Shown: positions 20,980 through 32,461, numbered from the stretch's first letter. The stretch: 64,000 nucleotides of DNA from Rodentibacter ratti (GCF_002000485.1 NZ_MLAJ01000003.1:180938-244937); one strand, 5' to 3'. Notes: generated by a model not told the origin, from the sequence alone. Numbers and translations: made by a program.

Positions 20980-22836
20980 TTAAAATGGAAATAAAAGTGG
21001 AATTAAAAACACACTGACAACCATGACAATCAATGTAAAGGGCACACCAATTTTTAAAAAGTCACTAAATTTATATCCACCCGGCCCCATCACCATCGTA
21101 TTCACCGGTGAAGATACCGGCGTCATAAAGGCAGCGGAAGCGGCAATGGCAACCACCATAGCAAAAGGAATAGGCGATACTTGAAGCTGTTGGGCTAACG
21201 AAATAGCAATAGGCGCAACCAAAATTGCCGTCGCAGTATTGGAAATAAACAATCCGACGACCGCGCAGAAAATAAATAACATCATCAGCACGAGGTGCAT
21301 TCCCCAATTACCCATCAGCTGTAGCATTCCTTCCACCGCAAGTTGAATCCCGCCGGTTTTTTGTAATGCTGTGGCAAAGGGCATCATACCGATAATCAAA
21401 ATTAAACTTGGCCAATGAATGGAATCATAAGCACTTTTTGCATCGACACAACGGAAATAGCCCAACATTAAACAACCGATGAGCGCTGCAATCACATTGG
21501 GTACAACACCGGATACCATTAATAACACCATCACCAACACGGAAAGGAGGGCTTGCGGTGCTTGGCTTTGTGCTGGTGCAACACGATCCATTTCTTTCGG
21601 ATAGGTAAGCACCACAAAATCCTTGGTGCGGTTACGCATTTGTTGAATCACTTTCCAATCGCCAATAACGAGAATTAAATCACCAAGTTTATAAGGGGTA
21701 CCGGAAAAGCTGTCGGAAATCAGCTCGCCATCCCGTTTGATCCCCACCACATTTAATCCATAGCGAGAACGAAATGCCAGCTCTTCTGTGGTTTTATCAA
21801 TTAATGCAGACCCCGGCACTAAAGCTAACTCTGCCATTCCAATAGATTTCGCCTGCTCATCAAATGATTGAGATTTAATTTCTGCCGGTTCTAAATTATG
21901 GGTTTGACAGAACTCCGCTAAATTAAATTCTTGTTGACCAATATCAATCATCAAAATATCTTTTTCGTGAATTTCCGAGGTCGCAAGAGGCATCATATAA
22001 GTTGGGCGAAAACGTTTCCAGCGTTCAATCGCCAATACATTCAATCCATAGCTGGAGCGTAAATGTAATTCATCTAAGTTTTTACCGATAAAAGGTGAAC
22101 CGGTACGCACTACAAAACGTTTAGTACGGTTACGCAGACCGTATTCATCAATCAGCTCCACCATGGAACGTTGATCATTTTCTTGATTTTCTGTCGTAAC
22201 ATTCGCACCAAGCCATCGGCGAGTGAGTAACATATAACCCATGCCTAATAATAAAATCACTAAGCCAATTGGTGTAAAGTCAAAAAAGTGTAAGCGTACG
22301 CCGGCATCTTTAATCAACTCAGCATTTACGACTAAGTTCGGTGCAGTGGCGATAAGTGTCATCATACCGCTTATCAAACCCGCCACACTCAACGGCATCA
22401 TTAAACGTTTTGGGGAAAGATTCATTTGGCGACAAATCATCAATACGACAGGGATGAAAATCGCGACGACTCCGGTGGAACTCATAAACGCCCCTAACCC
22501 AGCCACGGCAAGCATCAGTAATACCAAAACTTTAGTTTCACTATTGCCGGCAAGTTTTAAGATCCCTTCACTCACTTGATAAGCCACGCCGGTACGCACT
22601 AGCCCTTCACCGATAATGAATAATAAGGCAATCAAAATAATATTCGGGTCACTAAAACCAGCGAAAATCTCATTAGTGGTTAAAATACCGCTCAAATAGA
22701 ACGCCAACATCACCAAAAGTGCGACCGCATCCATTCTCACTTTATTTCTCACGAATAAAATCACGGCAACCGCTAACAAAGCAAGGGTCCAAAAAAGCGG
22801 GCTGACCCAAAGTGCATTGGTAAATATGGTATTCAT
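20980..22836 (-). CDS. SLC13/CitT-type transporter with two TrkA-C domains (YfbS-like)
   Basis: The 618-residue protein has an N-terminal membrane half (about 1-210), a cytosolic middle with two RCK_C/TrkA-C units (about 235-320 and 325-410, each ending around a GDxxLVIG-type segment) and a C-terminal membrane half with ISNTATAILVAPIAISLAQQ and PVSSPVNTMVMGPGGYKF. This is the layout of E. coli YfbS and related divalent-anion:Na+ symporter family members. Substrate unknown; sulfate or dicarboxylates are possible. Confidence 0.85.
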   Translation of the reverse strand: MNTIFTNALWVSPLFWTLALLAVAVILFVRNKVRMDAVALLVMLAFYLSGILTTNEIFAGFSDPNIILIALLFIIGEGLVRTGVAYQVSEGILKLAGNSETKVLVLLMLAVAGLGAFMSSTGVVAIFIPVVLMICRQMNLSPKRLMMPLSVAGLISGMMTLIATAPNLVVNAELIKDAGVRLHFFDFTPIGLVILLLGMGYMLLTRRWLGANVTTENQENDQRSMVELIDEYGLRNRTKRFVVRTGSPFIGKNLDELHLRSSYGLNVLAIERWKRFRPTYMMPLATSEIHEKDILMIDIGQQEFNLAEFCQTHNLEPAEIKSQSFDEQAKSIGMAELALVPGSALIDKTTEELAFRSRYGLNVVGIKRDGELISDSFSGTPYKLGDLILVIGDWKVIQQMRNRTKDFVVLTYPKEMDRVAPAQSQAPQALLSVLVMVLLMVSGVVPNVIAALIGCLMLGYFRCVDAKSAYDSIHWPSLILIIGMMPFATALQKTGGIQLAVEGMLQLMGNWGMHLVLMMLFIFCAVVGLFISNTATAILVAPIAISLAQQLQVSPIPFAMVVAIAASAAFMTPVSSPVNTMVMGPGGYKFSDFLKIGVPFTLIVMVVSVFLIPLLFPF

Positions 22837-22852
22837 CTCCTTTCCCTCATCT

Positions 22853-23446
22853 TTAGCGATTTTCTAATACTTTGCGAACCGGTGCGAAACTACGGCGGTG
22901 CTGTGGCAATGCGCCCAATTCGGCTAATTTTTCTAAGTGTAACTTGGTCGGATAGCCTTTATGTTGAGCAAACGCATATTCGGGATATTGACGATCTAAG
23001 GCTTCCATTTCCTGATCCCGTGCCACCTTTGCCAGAATGGAAGCCGCACTTATTTCCGCCACTAGACTATCGCCTTTCACAATGGCTTGGGCGGGAATAG
23101 TAAGATCTTTTGGAATTTTATTGCCGTCCACCAGCACAAAGTGCGGTTGAACTTTTAAGGATTTTACCGCCCGTGTCATCGCAAGTAAGGAGGCCTGTAA
23201 AATATTCAGTTCATCAATTTCTTCCGCTTCCGCACGCCCCAATGACCATGCAAGGGCTTTTTGTTTAATTTCTTCAGCAAGCGCAAGACGTTTTTTTTCC
23301 GTCAATTTTTTAGAATCGGCTAAGCCTTCAATGGGATGATTCGGATCTAAAATCACCGCCGCAGTTACTACCGCCCCTACTAAAGGGCCTCGTCCCACTT
23401 CATCAACACCGGCAATAAGTTCATAGCCTTGCGGATAGTCAAACAT
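22853..23446 (-). CDS. rnhB: Ribonuclease HII
   Basis: The 197-residue protein has [16 protein letters not shown] with catalytic Asp-Glu, [12 protein letters not shown], and [10 protein letters not shown]. RNase HII removes ribonucleotides misincorporated in DNA. Its start overlaps the lpxB stop by eight bases, as in the classical lpxB-rnhB order. The dnaE gene that follows in E. coli is absent here. Confidence 0.95.
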   Translation of the reverse strand: MFDYPQGYELIAGVDEVGRGPLVGAVVTAAVILDPNHPIEGLADSKKLTEKKRLALAEEIKQKALAWSLGRAEAEEIDELNILQASLLAMTRAVKSLKVQPHFVLVDGNKIPKDLTIPAQAIVKGDSLVAEISAASILAKVARDQEMEALDRQYPEYAFAQHKGYPTKLHLEKLAELGALPQHRRSFAPVRKVLENR

Positions 23447-24611
23447 TTTGCTTTTCCTCTAATAAATCAATCACTGCTTGGGCTGCCTGTTTATCCGCAT
23501 CACATTGGATTTGTTGGTGTAAATCCGTGAAACGTTGAATTAAAACGTGGCGATTTTTAACCGCACTTTCTTCGTCAGATAAATATACCGCCAGTTTTTC
23601 AGCAAGTAATGTGGGTTCACAATCTTCTTGAATCATCTCCGGCACGAGCATTTCATTAGCAAGTAAATTTGGTAGGGAAATATAGTCCGTTTTCACTAAG
23701 CGTTTTGCTAATAAATAAGTGAGAGGTTTCATTTTATAGCCCACCACCATCGGTGATTTACATAACATTGCCTCAAGAGCAGCGGTGCCGGAAGCCAATA
23801 ATGTTGCTTGTGCGACCATCAACACTTGGCGTGCATTGCCGTCGATTAGATGTATGGCTAAATCCGGTGCAACTCGTGCCTTAATGGCTTCAAATTGTTG
23901 GCGACGCTTTTCATTCACTAAGGGAACAAGAAACTGTAAATCAGGAAATTGCGCCTTCAACAATAAGGCGGTTTTCAAAAAAGGATCAGCTAGAAATTCA
24001 ACTTCCGAGCCCCGACTTCCTACCAGTATCGCTAAATAACGTTGCGTCGGATCAATATTGAGAAATTGGCACGCCTCAACTCGATTCGGTTTAAGGGGAA
24101 TCGCATCTGCCATGGTGTGACCAACAAAACGGCAAGGCACGTTAAATTTATCATAAAAGGCTTTTTCAAAAGGCAAAAATGCCAATACTTGGTGGGTGGC
24201 TTTGGCGATTTTGTGAATTCGATTCTGACGCCATGCCCACACGGAAGGGCTAACATAATGAATCGTTTTAATGCCGTTGGCTTTGAGTTTTAGCTCAACA
24301 TCTAAATTAAAATCCGGTGCATCAATACCGATATACACATCGGGCTTTTCATGCAACATGGTTTGAATCACCTTTTTACGGATTTTTAGCAAACGAGGTA
24401 AATGTCTCACCACTTCAGCCAATCCCATGACGGAAAGTTCTTCCATATCCACTAAAGTTTCGCAACCTTCGGCTAACATTTTAGGTCCGGCAATACCGAT
24501 AAAACGGGCATTAGGATAATGGCTTTTCAGCTGGCGAATCAAGCCGGCGCCGAGAATATCACCTGAGATTTCGCCCGCAACCAAGGCGATAGTAAGATTT
24601 TCTTTATTCAT
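23439..24611 (-). CDS. lpxB: Lipid-A-disaccharide synthase
   Basis: The start ATG at 24611 ([18 protein letters not shown]) follows AGGA and gives 390 residues. The frame is open nine codons further. GT19 family motifs are [35 protein letters not shown] and the C-terminal [11 protein letters not shown]. LpxB joins lipid X and UDP-2,3-diacylglucosamine. It is separated from lpxA by an uptake-sequence hairpin instead of the overlap seen in E. coli. Confidence 0.95.
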   Translation of the reverse strand: MNKENLTIALVAGEISGDILGAGLIRQLKSHYPNARFIGIAGPKMLAEGCETLVDMEELSVMGLAEVVRHLPRLLKIRKKVIQTMLHEKPDVYIGIDAPDFNLDVELKLKANGIKTIHYVSPSVWAWRQNRIHKIAKATHQVLAFLPFEKAFYDKFNVPCRFVGHTMADAIPLKPNRVEACQFLNIDPTQRYLAILVGSRGSEVEFLADPFLKTALLLKAQFPDLQFLVPLVNEKRRQQFEAIKARVAPDLAIHLIDGNARQVLMVAQATLLASGTAALEAMLCKSPMVVGYKMKPLTYLLAKRLVKTDYISLPNLLANEMLVPEMIQEDCEPTLLAEKLAVYLSDEESAVKNRHVLIQRFTDLHQQIQCDADKQAAQAVIDLLEEKQNV

Positions 24612-24630
24612 TAAATTTATCCTAAAAAAT

Positions 24631-24659
24631 AACCGCACTTTTAAGATTAAAGTGCGGTT
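24631..24659. repeat. Inverted uptake-sequence hairpin in the lpxA-lpxB gap
   Basis: AACCGCACTTT (24631-24641) and AAAGTGCGGTT (24649-24659) form a perfect 11-base stem with a seven-base loop inside an otherwise contiguous operon. It could attenuate lpxB or only serve DNA uptake. Confidence 0.75.
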
Positions 24660-24716
24660 GATTTAACACTAATTTCTTGGAAATCTCCGTTTCGAAAGGA
24701 GGATAAAAGTTCGTGA

Positions 24717-25505
24717 TTAACGAATAATACCGCGCGTTGAGCGTTTGAAAAAATCGGTGAAAAAACTAATTGCGGAATCGGTTTCAGCGATTTGTTCAAT
24801 CTCAGGGATGATTTCCTCAAGGGTTTTACCGCTACGGTAAATCATTTTATACACATTACGAATGGCGTGCATTGTCGGTTTATCAAATCCACGGCGTTTT
24901 AACCCTTCTAAATTCACACCAAACGGACGGGCATGGTTACCTTGTGCCATCACATAAGGTGGTACATCTTGGCTGACCATTGAGCCCCCACCTAACATCA
25001 CGTGCGCCCCCACAATCACAAATTGATGAATGGCGGACATTCCCCCCACAATCACAAAATCATCTAATTCAACATGACCGGCAAGGGTCGCATTATTGGC
25101 TAAGATACAATTATTTTTAATTTGGCAATCGTGTGCCACATGGACGTTAATCATCAGCAGATTATTATTACCGATACGGGTTATACCGCCACCTTGAATC
25201 GTGCCCCGATGGATTGTGACGTGTTCGCGAATTCTATTGGCATTACCGATAATGGTTTTTGTCGCTTCGCCTTTATATTTTAAATCTTGGTTCACTTCAC
25301 CAATACTGGCAAATTGATAAATTTCATTATCTTCACCAATCACTGTATCGCCACGCACAACTACGTGTGATTTCAGTACGGTACGTGCTTTAATCTCAAC
25401 TGTACCTTCAACAATACAAAAAGGACCAATAAAAACCCCTTCACCTATAACTGCTCCTTCTTCAACGAGTGCCGTAGGGTGAATTTTTGCACTAGGATGG
25501 ATCAT
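24717..25505 (-). CDS. lpxA: UDP-N-acetylglucosamine acyltransferase
   Basis: The 262-residue protein is built of left-handed beta-helix hexapeptide repeats (from [25 protein letters not shown] onward). It includes the catalytic-region [15 protein letters not shown], the HQFV segment, and the [11 protein letters not shown]-terminal domain. LpxA transfers 3-hydroxyacyl from ACP to UDP-GlcNAc, the first step of lipid A. It is preceded by fabZ after 16 bases. Confidence 0.96.
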   Translation of the reverse strand: MIHPSAKIHPTALVEEGAVIGEGVFIGPFCIVEGTVEIKARTVLKSHVVVRGDTVIGEDNEIYQFASIGEVNQDLKYKGEATKTIIGNANRIREHVTIHRGTIQGGGITRIGNNNLLMINVHVAHDCQIKNNCILANNATLAGHVELDDFVIVGGMSAIHQFVIVGAHVMLGGGSMVSQDVPPYVMAQGNHARPFGVNLEGLKRRGFDKPTMHAIRNVYKMIYRSGKTLEEIIPEIEQIAETDSAISFFTDFFKRSTRGIIR

Positions 25506-25521
25506 ATTTATCCCCTTATTA

Positions 25522-25968
25522 TTAGCGACGTGCGCACATTAATTTCGCTTCACAAGCAATTTCGCCGTTAACGGTTGCAATACCGGTAAAGGCGGTAATT
25601 CCACGACGTTCCTTGATGACTTGAACATTTAATTCCATTTGATCTCCCGGTAACACAGGACGTTTAAAACGGGCTTCATCAATTCCTGCAAAATAGAATA
25701 ATTCCCCACCTTTTAATTCATGGGTTTTGAATGCCAGAATTCCCATCGCCTGTGCAAGCGCTTCTAAAATCAATACTCCCGGTAAAATAGGTTCGCCGGG
25801 GAAGTGACCGGTAAAACAAGGTTCATTAACACTGATATTTTTAACGGCTTTTAGCCATTCGCCTTCCTTGAAATCCAACACGCGATCCACCAATAAGAAT
25901 GGATAACGGTGTGGTAATAAAGTCATAATTTCTTTTGCTTCGATCACTCTTGATTGCTGTTCTGACAC
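25522..25968 (-). CDS. fabZ: 3-hydroxyacyl-[ACP] dehydratase FabZ
   Basis: The start GTG at 25968 ([15 protein letters not shown]), with AAAGG upstream, gives 148 residues, the family length. The frame is open 25 codons upstream into a terminator region. The hot-dog fold active-site [20 protein letters not shown], with His and Glu, and the [14 protein letters not shown] start are present. FabZ dehydrates hydroxyacyl-ACP and competes with LpxA for hydroxymyristoyl-ACP. Confidence 0.95.
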   Translation of the reverse strand: MSEQQSRVIEAKEIMTLLPHRYPFLLVDRVLDFKEGEWLKAVKNISVNEPCFTGHFPGEPILPGVLILEALAQAMGILAFKTHELKGGELFYFAGIDEARFKRPVLPGDQMELNVQVIKERRGITAFTGIATVNGEIACEAKLMCARR

Positions 25969-26031
25969 GTGGATACCTTTACAAATAAAAACTAAATTCC
26001 CATGAATTATACGATATTTATGGGTAAAAAC

Positions 26032-26061
26032 AAAACGCACCACAAAAGTGCGGTGCGTTTT
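26032..26061 (-). terminator. Hairpin with T run between lpxD and fabZ
   Basis: AAAACGCACC (26032-26041) and GGTGCGTTTT (26052-26061) form a ten-base stem. On the minus strand the stem is followed by a T-rich run. An uptake core lies in the loop. It may lower read-through from lpxD into fabZ. Confidence 0.6.
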
Positions 26062-26070
26062 TAAAGCAGA

Positions 26071-27096
26071 TTAACCGATTTTCTTTTCGAGCGCTTTCAA
26101 ACGCTTATTCATTCCATCAATTCCCAACGTCAAAGCGGCGGTTTTCCGCCATTCTTTGTTTGTTTGCAACGGAATACCGGAAGAATAAACACCCGGTTCA
26201 GTAATTGGCCGCATCACCATCCCCATGCCGGTAATGGTCACCTTATCGCAGATTTCCATGTGACCATTGATCACACTTGCCCCGCCAATTAAACAGTAAC
26301 GCCCTACCGTCAGGCTGCCAGCCATAATCACGCCACCGGCAACCGCTGTGCCTGTACCGATGTGAACATTATGAGCAATTTGGCAGAGATTATCGATAAT
26401 CACGTTATCTTCTATCACTGTTGCATCCAATGCGCCTCGATCGATACAAGTACAAGCACCGATTTCAACATTGTTACCAATAATGACTTGTCCCACTTGA
26501 GGGATTTTAATCCAACGACCTCGATCATTGGCATACCCAAAACCATCACTACCAATCACCGCTCCGGATTGAATTAAACAGTTTTTACCAATTTCGACAT
26601 CGTGATAGATGGTCACATTTGCCCAGAGTTGCGTGCCTGCAGCAATTTTTGTGTTTTTACCCACAAAGCAATTTGCACCGATAATTACGTTATCGCCTAA
26701 TACAGCGCCTTCTTCAATAACGCTATTTGCCCCAATTGATACATTTTCACCTAAAGAAACACCTTCGGAAATAACCGCACTTGGCGCGATACCTTGTGCA
26801 GCTTTTGGTGTGGTATCCATATATTGGGCTAAAATTGCATAAGCCACATAAGGATCTTTGACGATGAGTAAATTGCTTTCTTTCGCACAAAATTCAACAT
26901 CGGCTTCAGATACGACTAAAATGCCGGCTTTAGATTCTTTTAATAACGGACGAAATTTTGCATTGGAAATGAAAGTGAGTTGATGAGCTTGCGCTTTATC
27001 GAGAGGAGCGATATTTGCTACAACAACATCGGCGTTACCACGAAGGGTAGCGCCGATTTGATTAGCCAATTCTTGTAAAGAATAGGATTTTTGCAT
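26071..27096 (-). CDS. lpxD: UDP-3-O-acylglucosamine N-acyltransferase
   Basis: The 341-residue protein has an N-terminal uridine-binding domain (about 1-100) and hexapeptide repeats with the catalytic histidine region ([19 protein letters not shown]). The C-terminal helix is [24 protein letters not shown]. LpxD adds the N-linked hydroxyacyl chain of lipid A. It sits 12 bases after skp in the bamA-skp-lpxD order typical of gammaproteobacteria. Confidence 0.96.
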   Translation of the reverse strand: MQKSYSLQELANQIGATLRGNADVVVANIAPLDKAQAHQLTFISNAKFRPLLKESKAGILVVSEADVEFCAKESNLLIVKDPYVAYAILAQYMDTTPKAAQGIAPSAVISEGVSLGENVSIGANSVIEEGAVLGDNVIIGANCFVGKNTKIAAGTQLWANVTIYHDVEIGKNCLIQSGAVIGSDGFGYANDRGRWIKIPQVGQVIIGNNVEIGACTCIDRGALDATVIEDNVIIDNLCQIAHNVHIGTGTAVAGGVIMAGSLTVGRYCLIGGASVINGHMEICDKVTITGMGMVMRPITEPGVYSSGIPLQTNKEWRKTAALTLGIDGMNKRLKALEKKIG

Positions 27097-27108
27097 TATG
27101 AGAACCTA

Positions 27109-27720
27109 TTATTTTTTCTCTTCTGCTTTGGCTGGCTCAGCCGCTTTTTCAGTTACAGGAATAGATTTTAATACCTCTTCGGTAATATCTTTGCCTTCTA
27201 CTGCAAATACGACTGAATTTGCATCAAGAACGTAAGTATAACCTTTTGCTTTGGCTAAATTATTGGTTGCCACTTGGATGCTTTCTAATAATTTTGCACG
27301 CGCTTCTGCTTGACGTTTGTCGCTTTCTTCTTGGAATTCCGCTACTTTCTTATCTTGCTCTTGCATCAACTTAGTTAATGCAGCTTCTTCATTAGCACCA
27401 AATTTATTAATTTCTTGTTCACGTTTTTGAATTTCAGCTTGACGTAAACGCGGTGCATCTTTTTTCAATGCTTCAACCTTTGCTTCTACTTTTTTACGTG
27501 ATGCAGCAATTTTGTTATCAATTTCTTTTTTGCTTGCAGCCAATTTATCTGCCGTCGGTTTCAATTCTGCATCTAATTTATCTGCAATAGCTTGGCGATC
27601 CGGATGATTTTGGAATAAATATCCTGCGTTAATAAATGCAATATTTTCATTTGCTGCGGCAAAACCTGATGCAAGCGCAATACCTACTGAAAGTGCGGTT
27701 ACTTTTAAAACATTTTTCAT
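27109..27720 (-). CDS. skp: Periplasmic chaperone Skp (OmpH)
   Basis: The 203-residue protein has a signal peptide with likely cleavage after GFAAA (about residue 23). A long Lys/Glu/Gln/Ala-rich coiled coil (about 45-140) follows, which forms the tentacles of the Skp trimer. The C-terminal YTYVLDANSVVFAV strand is in the usual place, with an extra Ala/Glu/Lys tail. Skp carries unfolded outer-membrane proteins to BamA. An AAGTGCGGT uptake sequence lies in the signal peptide codons. Confidence 0.94.
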   Translation of the reverse strand: MKNVLKVTALSVGIALASGFAAANENIAFINAGYLFQNHPDRQAIADKLDAELKPTADKLAASKKEIDNKIAASRKKVEAKVEALKKDAPRLRQAEIQKREQEINKFGANEEAALTKLMQEQDKKVAEFQEESDKRQAEARAKLLESIQVATNNLAKAKGYTYVLDANSVVFAVEGKDITEEVLKSIPVTEKAAEPAKAEEKK

Positions 27721-27755
27721 TGAAATTTCCTTATTAGGTTAAGTAGTTAATCATG

Positions 27756-27785
27756 CTTGCACAGCGTAAACATTTGCTGTGCAAG
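27756..27785 (-). other. Hairpin in the bamA-skp gap
   Basis: CTTGCACAGC (27756-27765) and GCTGTGCAAG (27776-27785) form a perfect ten-base stem with a ten-base loop, with no T run on the minus strand. It looks like an mRNA processing or stability element rather than a terminator. Confidence 0.55.
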
Positions 27786-27821
27786 TGTCTGTTTTGACTA
27801 AATAATAAATAAAAAGTTCGA

Positions 27822-30215
27822 TTAAAAAGAACCACCAATGCTAAATTGGAATTGCTCTACATCGTCGTTTTCATATTTTTTGATCGGTTTAGCATAGGAG
27901 AATACCAACGGACCGATTGGCGATTGCCATTGGAAGCCTACCCCTGCAGATGTACGAATGCGACTTGGATCACTATAATCCGGCAAATTAGGGAATCTTG
28001 CTTTGTCCTGTGCCGTCCATTTTGTATTCCAAACGCTTGCCGCATCAACAAACAACGAGGTTCTTACCGAGTTTTGGCTCTTATCTGAAATAAATGGTGT
28101 AGGTACAATTAGTTCCATACTTGCAGTAGCAATTGCATTACCACCAACGATATCGCCATTACGGCCACAGTAATCAGCCTTACCACCCTGACAGTCATTG
28201 ACATAGTAAATCGCCTCAGGACCTATTGCACCATACGCAAAACCACGTAGTGAGCCGATTCCCCCCGCCGTATAGTTTTGGTAGAACGGTAAACGTTTAC
28301 CGCCAAAACCGTTTGCATAACCGGCTCCGGCTTTACCTGAAATCACCCAACGATGCTCACGATCAAGCGGATAGTAACCTTCAATATCTGCATTTAGTTT
28401 ATAATATTTATTATCGGATCCCGGAATCGTGACACGACCACCAATATTTGCTCTTACCCCTTTAGTTGGAAAATAACCACGGTTTAGACTGTTATAATTC
28501 CACCCAAAAGATAAATCAAAATCATGAGATTTAATCCGAGGTTTCGATGATGTTGCATCAAAATTCATTGATTCCAAATAAAGGTCACGATTATATTCTT
28601 TAGAGAAGTTACTGATTTTATTATAAGTGTAACCTAATCCTATATAGTATGAGTTATTTTCATTGACCGGGAAGCCTAAAGTAACATTACCACCATAAGT
28701 CGTACGTTTATAGGTTGATGAAGTATCACTATCGGAGTTATCGTAAGTTTCATAGAACACGTTACCGCCTAAACTTACCCCATCTTTTGTAAAGTACGGT
28801 TCGGTGTAACCAAGGTTGATCGTCGTACCGTAATCATTACGGGAACCGGCTAAACTTACCGCAGCCCCTGTACCTAAAAAGTTATCCTGTTTAATGCTGG
28901 CTTGGTAACTGATACCGCTTTCCGTACCATAACCTACCCCGAAGTTAATACTACCTGTGTTACGCTCTTTTACTTTATACACAACATTAACTTCGTCATT
29001 GCTTCCTTCAATCGGAGCAACACGGCTTTCCACTGTTTCAAAGAAACCGGTTCTATCTAAACGGATTTTACCCAATTCAACTAACTGGGAGTTATACCAA
29101 GCTCCTTCTTGCTGACGCATTTCTTGACGTAATGTACTGTCGGCTGAAACCGTATTTCCTTCAAATTGGACTTGACGAACGGATAAACGACGACCCGCAT
29201 CAACGACAAAAGTTAGTGCGATTGTTTTATTCACATCATCAAATGTTGGCGCACTGTTGACGGTTGCACTACCATAACCACGCTCACCCAGTTTTGCTTT
29301 GATGGCATTTTCAACATCGGTAACATCCGCTCTGCTAAAAGTTTCATTCAAGTGAAGGCTGTTTAATAACGGCTGCAATTCCTCTGCCATTCCACCTAAA
29401 TTACCGACAATACGTGCACTGGCTAAATCGTATTTTTCACCTTCATTAATATCGATTGTCACTTCCGCTTTGGTTTGCTCATCATTTAGCTTCACATCAG
29501 TATTGGTAACATGCGCTTTAGCATAACCATTGTTTTGATAGTACTGTTGGATCGATTGCAAATCTTTATCAAATTGAGTTGCATCAAATTTGTTACCCCA
29601 TAGTTTCCACCATGCATCCGGTTGCAAGTCCATTTGTTCTTGTAATGTACTGCTGGAAACCGCTTTATTGCCGTTAAAGGTGACGGATTTTAATTTTGCC
29701 GTATCATCTTCATCAATTTGAAGATTAATCTCCGCACGATTATTTGGCAGCGTATTCACAATCGCATCGACCTTCGCATTATAACGTCCTATGCTTTTGT
29801 AGTGTTCTCTCACACCTTTAACGAACTCGTCAAGTTTCGCACGATTCAGTACATCACCGGCTTTGAAACCATTCGCATCCAGATTTTGTTTTAATGCTTC
29901 CGTTGGAATTAAGGAATTACCTTTAATATGCACTTCCGAAATAATCGGTTTAGCAATTACGCTTACCACAAGAGAATCACCGTCACGATAAGCTTTCACA
30001 TCATCAAATCGACCACTTACGAATAAATTGCGAACAATATTTGCCACATCGTTATCAGTCACACGTTGACCTGAACGAACCGGCAAACTCGCGAGAATTT
30101 GTTGTTCTAATTCACCCTGAACGCCATCAACGCGAATGTTTTTTGCCAAGAAAGGGGCAGCAAACACGCTTGCTGTCGTACCGAATAATAAACTTGCGAT
30201 TAGAAGTTTTTTCAT
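27822..30215 (-). CDS. bamA: Outer membrane protein assembly factor BamA
   Basis: The 797-residue protein has a signal peptide (about 1-19, ending VFAA), five POTRA domains (about 21-420, each with a VxFxGN-like strand such as [14 protein letters not shown]) and a C-terminal 16-strand barrel with the GSLRGFAYG lid motif and terminal FQFSIGGSF, ending in Phe. BamA inserts outer-membrane proteins with BamD. The Haemophilus homologue is the protective antigen D15. It follows rseP by 27 bases. Confidence 0.97.
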   Translation of the reverse strand: MKKLLIASLLFGTTASVFAAPFLAKNIRVDGVQGELEQQILASLPVRSGQRVTDNDVANIVRNLFVSGRFDDVKAYRDGDSLVVSVIAKPIISEVHIKGNSLIPTEALKQNLDANGFKAGDVLNRAKLDEFVKGVREHYKSIGRYNAKVDAIVNTLPNNRAEINLQIDEDDTAKLKSVTFNGNKAVSSSTLQEQMDLQPDAWWKLWGNKFDATQFDKDLQSIQQYYQNNGYAKAHVTNTDVKLNDEQTKAEVTIDINEGEKYDLASARIVGNLGGMAEELQPLLNSLHLNETFSRADVTDVENAIKAKLGERGYGSATVNSAPTFDDVNKTIALTFVVDAGRRLSVRQVQFEGNTVSADSTLRQEMRQQEGAWYNSQLVELGKIRLDRTGFFETVESRVAPIEGSNDEVNVVYKVKERNTGSINFGVGYGTESGISYQASIKQDNFLGTGAAVSLAGSRNDYGTTINLGYTEPYFTKDGVSLGGNVFYETYDNSDSDTSSTYKRTTYGGNVTLGFPVNENNSYYIGLGYTYNKISNFSKEYNRDLYLESMNFDATSSKPRIKSHDFDLSFGWNYNSLNRGYFPTKGVRANIGGRVTIPGSDNKYYKLNADIEGYYPLDREHRWVISGKAGAGYANGFGGKRLPFYQNYTAGGIGSLRGFAYGAIGPEAIYYVNDCQGGKADYCGRNGDIVGGNAIATASMELIVPTPFISDKSQNSVRTSLFVDAASVWNTKWTAQDKARFPNLPDYSDPSRIRTSAGVGFQWQSPIGPLVFSYAKPIKKYENDDVEQFQFSIGGSF

Positions 30216-30242
30216 CGACTGTATCCTATTTACTATAAAAAT

Positions 30243-31574
30243 TTATAAACGTAAGAAATCGTTGAAAAGTGCAAATACCATTAAGGTTAATAGCAATGCC
30301 GCACCAATGCGATAACTTAAATTTTGTACCTGCTCGGAAACAGGATTTCCTTTAATACCTTCTGCTGCCAAAAACACCAAATGTCCACCATCCAGTACCG
30401 GCAACGGAAATAAATTCATAATACCTAAATTGACGCTGATTAACGCCATAAAGCTCAGGAAATAAATCCACCCTACACTTGATGAAGCGCCTGCACCTTT
30501 TGCAATCGAAATCGGACCGCTTAAATTATTTAAAGAAAGATCACCGGTAAATAATTTGCCAATCACTTTAACGGTTAACCAAGACAATTGCGCCGTTTTT
30601 TCTACACTTTTCGACAGGGCGTCAAGAATACCATATTTTAATTCTGTTCGATACTGCTCGCCAACATTTAAAAAGGTTGGGCTTATCCCCACAAACCAAC
30701 GATCCTCTTTATTTTTTTCCGGTTGCACCGTTTTGTCAAAAATATTGCCGTCACGTTCAACTTTCAAAGAAATAGGTTGGCCTTGTTCGACCAGTTTTAC
30801 AAACTCCTGCCATGAAAGTGCGGTCAAATTTTCATTTAAAATTTTATCCCCCACTTGCAAACCGGCTTTTTGAGCTGGGGAATGATCCACGACTTTTGAT
30901 AGCGTCATCTCTACTTTCGCACGAACAGGGATCATTCCCAAAGATTCAAAAGCGCTTTCTTTTTCCGGATCAAAGCTCCAATCGGATAAATCCAAACGTT
31001 TTTCATAGGTGACACTTGAACCAAAAGGCGAAAAACCAATCTCCACTTGAGATTCCCCTAGCTTTGTCGCTAATAGCATATTAATGGTTTCCCAATCCGG
31101 TGCTTCTTGTCCATCAATTGTCATAATTTGTGAATTGGCTTCGATTTTTGCTTGCGCTGCGATGGAATTTTGCGTGACACTCTCAATCACCGGTTTTACA
31201 CTTGGCATCCCGACAGAATAAATTACCCAATACGCCACGATAGCAAAAATAAAATTAGCTAATGGGCCCGCAGCAATAATAAATGCACGTTGTAATACCG
31301 ATTTTTGATCAAATGCCTGAGATTTTAACGACAAGGGAACGTCTTCAGCCCGTCCGTCCAGCATTTTAACGTAGCCACCCAATGGGATCATTGACAAGGC
31401 AAATTCTGTTCCCTGTTTATCAGTACGCCGCCAAAGTACTTTACCAAAACCGATAGAAAAACGATGTACTTTTACACCGCACTTTCGTGCCGCCCAAAAA
31501 TGGCCGTATTCATGAACAGCCACTAACACGGAAATGGCAATCAGAAAAGAACCTAGTGACCACAAAAATGACAT
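30243..31574 (-). CDS. rseP: Site-2 protease RseP
   Basis: ATG at 31574 (MSFLWSLGSFLIA) follows AGGAA at six bases and gives 443 residues; a TTG two codons earlier is possible. HEYGH at about 21-25 is the zinc site, followed by two PDZ domains (about 115-290) and a C-terminal NLFPLPVLDGGHL motif with the third metal ligand. RseP cleaves RseA in the sigma-E envelope stress response and removes remnant signal peptides. Confidence 0.95.
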   Translation of the reverse strand: MSFLWSLGSFLIAISVLVAVHEYGHFWAARKCGVKVHRFSIGFGKVLWRRTDKQGTEFALSMIPLGGYVKMLDGRAEDVPLSLKSQAFDQKSVLQRAFIIAAGPLANFIFAIVAYWVIYSVGMPSVKPVIESVTQNSIAAQAKIEANSQIMTIDGQEAPDWETINMLLATKLGESQVEIGFSPFGSSVTYEKRLDLSDWSFDPEKESAFESLGMIPVRAKVEMTLSKVVDHSPAQKAGLQVGDKILNENLTALSWQEFVKLVEQGQPISLKVERDGNIFDKTVQPEKNKEDRWFVGISPTFLNVGEQYRTELKYGILDALSKSVEKTAQLSWLTVKVIGKLFTGDLSLNNLSGPISIAKGAGASSSVGWIYFLSFMALISVNLGIMNLFPLPVLDGGHLVFLAAEGIKGNPVSEQVQNLSYRIGAALLLTLMVFALFNDFLRL

Positions 31575-31583
31575 TATCAATTC

Positions 31584-32450
31584 CTATAAGACAAAGAAAT
31601 AAAAGTAGGTAAAAAAGGGAACTGCCGCCGTTAAACTGTCAATACGATCCAAAATACCGCCATGACCGGGAATAAGTTGGCTACTGTCCTTGATACCTGA
31701 TTCACGCTTAAACATACTTTCTGTTAAATCACCTAAAATTGAAATCGCAACTGTCGCCACCGAGAGAATGACAAATCCTGTCATTGCACGGTTGCCAAGC
31801 AAGGTTTCTCGAGAAAAATAAATAAAAACACATGCGAGAATAACAGCGGTAATCAAACCACCAAAAACGCCTTCCCAAGTTTTACCCGGTGAAACTTTTG
31901 GTGCGAGTTTATGTTTACCAAAAGCACGACCGGCGAAATACGCCCCGGAATCCGCCGCCCAAACCAACACGAACACATAAAGCAGTAAAAATAAGCCGTG
32001 ATGAGGATCTTGCGTATAATGATCCAAACGCAATCGCAAAACGGCAGCAATGAAAGGAATTAAGGTTGCGAACGCAAACAATAAATGGATCGGCTTATTT
32101 TTGCCCCAATATTTTGCGGAGTTGGGATAAGTGATGACTAACAATAACGCAATGCCCCACCAAACCACGGAATTAAGTAATATAAACGGCAGATAATTTT
32201 CAAAAACACGTCCGGCATTTAAATAATCGCCTTCGGTAAAAAGCCATAAAAAAATAAAAGCACCGAGAAATGCGCTAATACACAAACGGGCGAGAAGTTG
32301 TTTAAAACGGGCAAATTGTGTCCATTCCCATACGCCCAATGTCGCCACCAATCCCAAAGCCAAAGCAAAATAAAAAGGGGTAAATAAGAACAAGGCACAA
32401 AGTACCAATGCAATAAGCACAATAGCCGATAATACACGTTCTTTAAGCAT
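31584..32450 (-). CDS. cdsA: Phosphatidate cytidylyltransferase
   Basis: The 288-residue integral membrane protein has about eight hydrophobic segments and the CdsA signature near the C-terminus (KVSPGKTWEGVFGG, then DLTESMFKRESGIKDSSQLIPGHGGILDRIDS). It makes CDP-diacylglycerol, the precursor of all phospholipids. It lies 11 bases after uppS. Confidence 0.95.
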   Translation of the reverse strand: MLKERVLSAIVLIALVLCALFLFTPFYFALALGLVATLGVWEWTQFARFKQLLARLCISAFLGAFIFLWLFTEGDYLNAGRVFENYLPFILLNSVVWWGIALLLVITYPNSAKYWGKNKPIHLLFAFATLIPFIAAVLRLRLDHYTQDPHHGLFLLLYVFVLVWAADSGAYFAGRAFGKHKLAPKVSPGKTWEGVFGGLITAVILACVFIYFSRETLLGNRAMTGFVILSVATVAISILGDLTESMFKRESGIKDSSQLIPGHGGILDRIDSLTAAVPFFTYFYFFVL

Positions 32451-32461
32451 AATTTCTCCGC

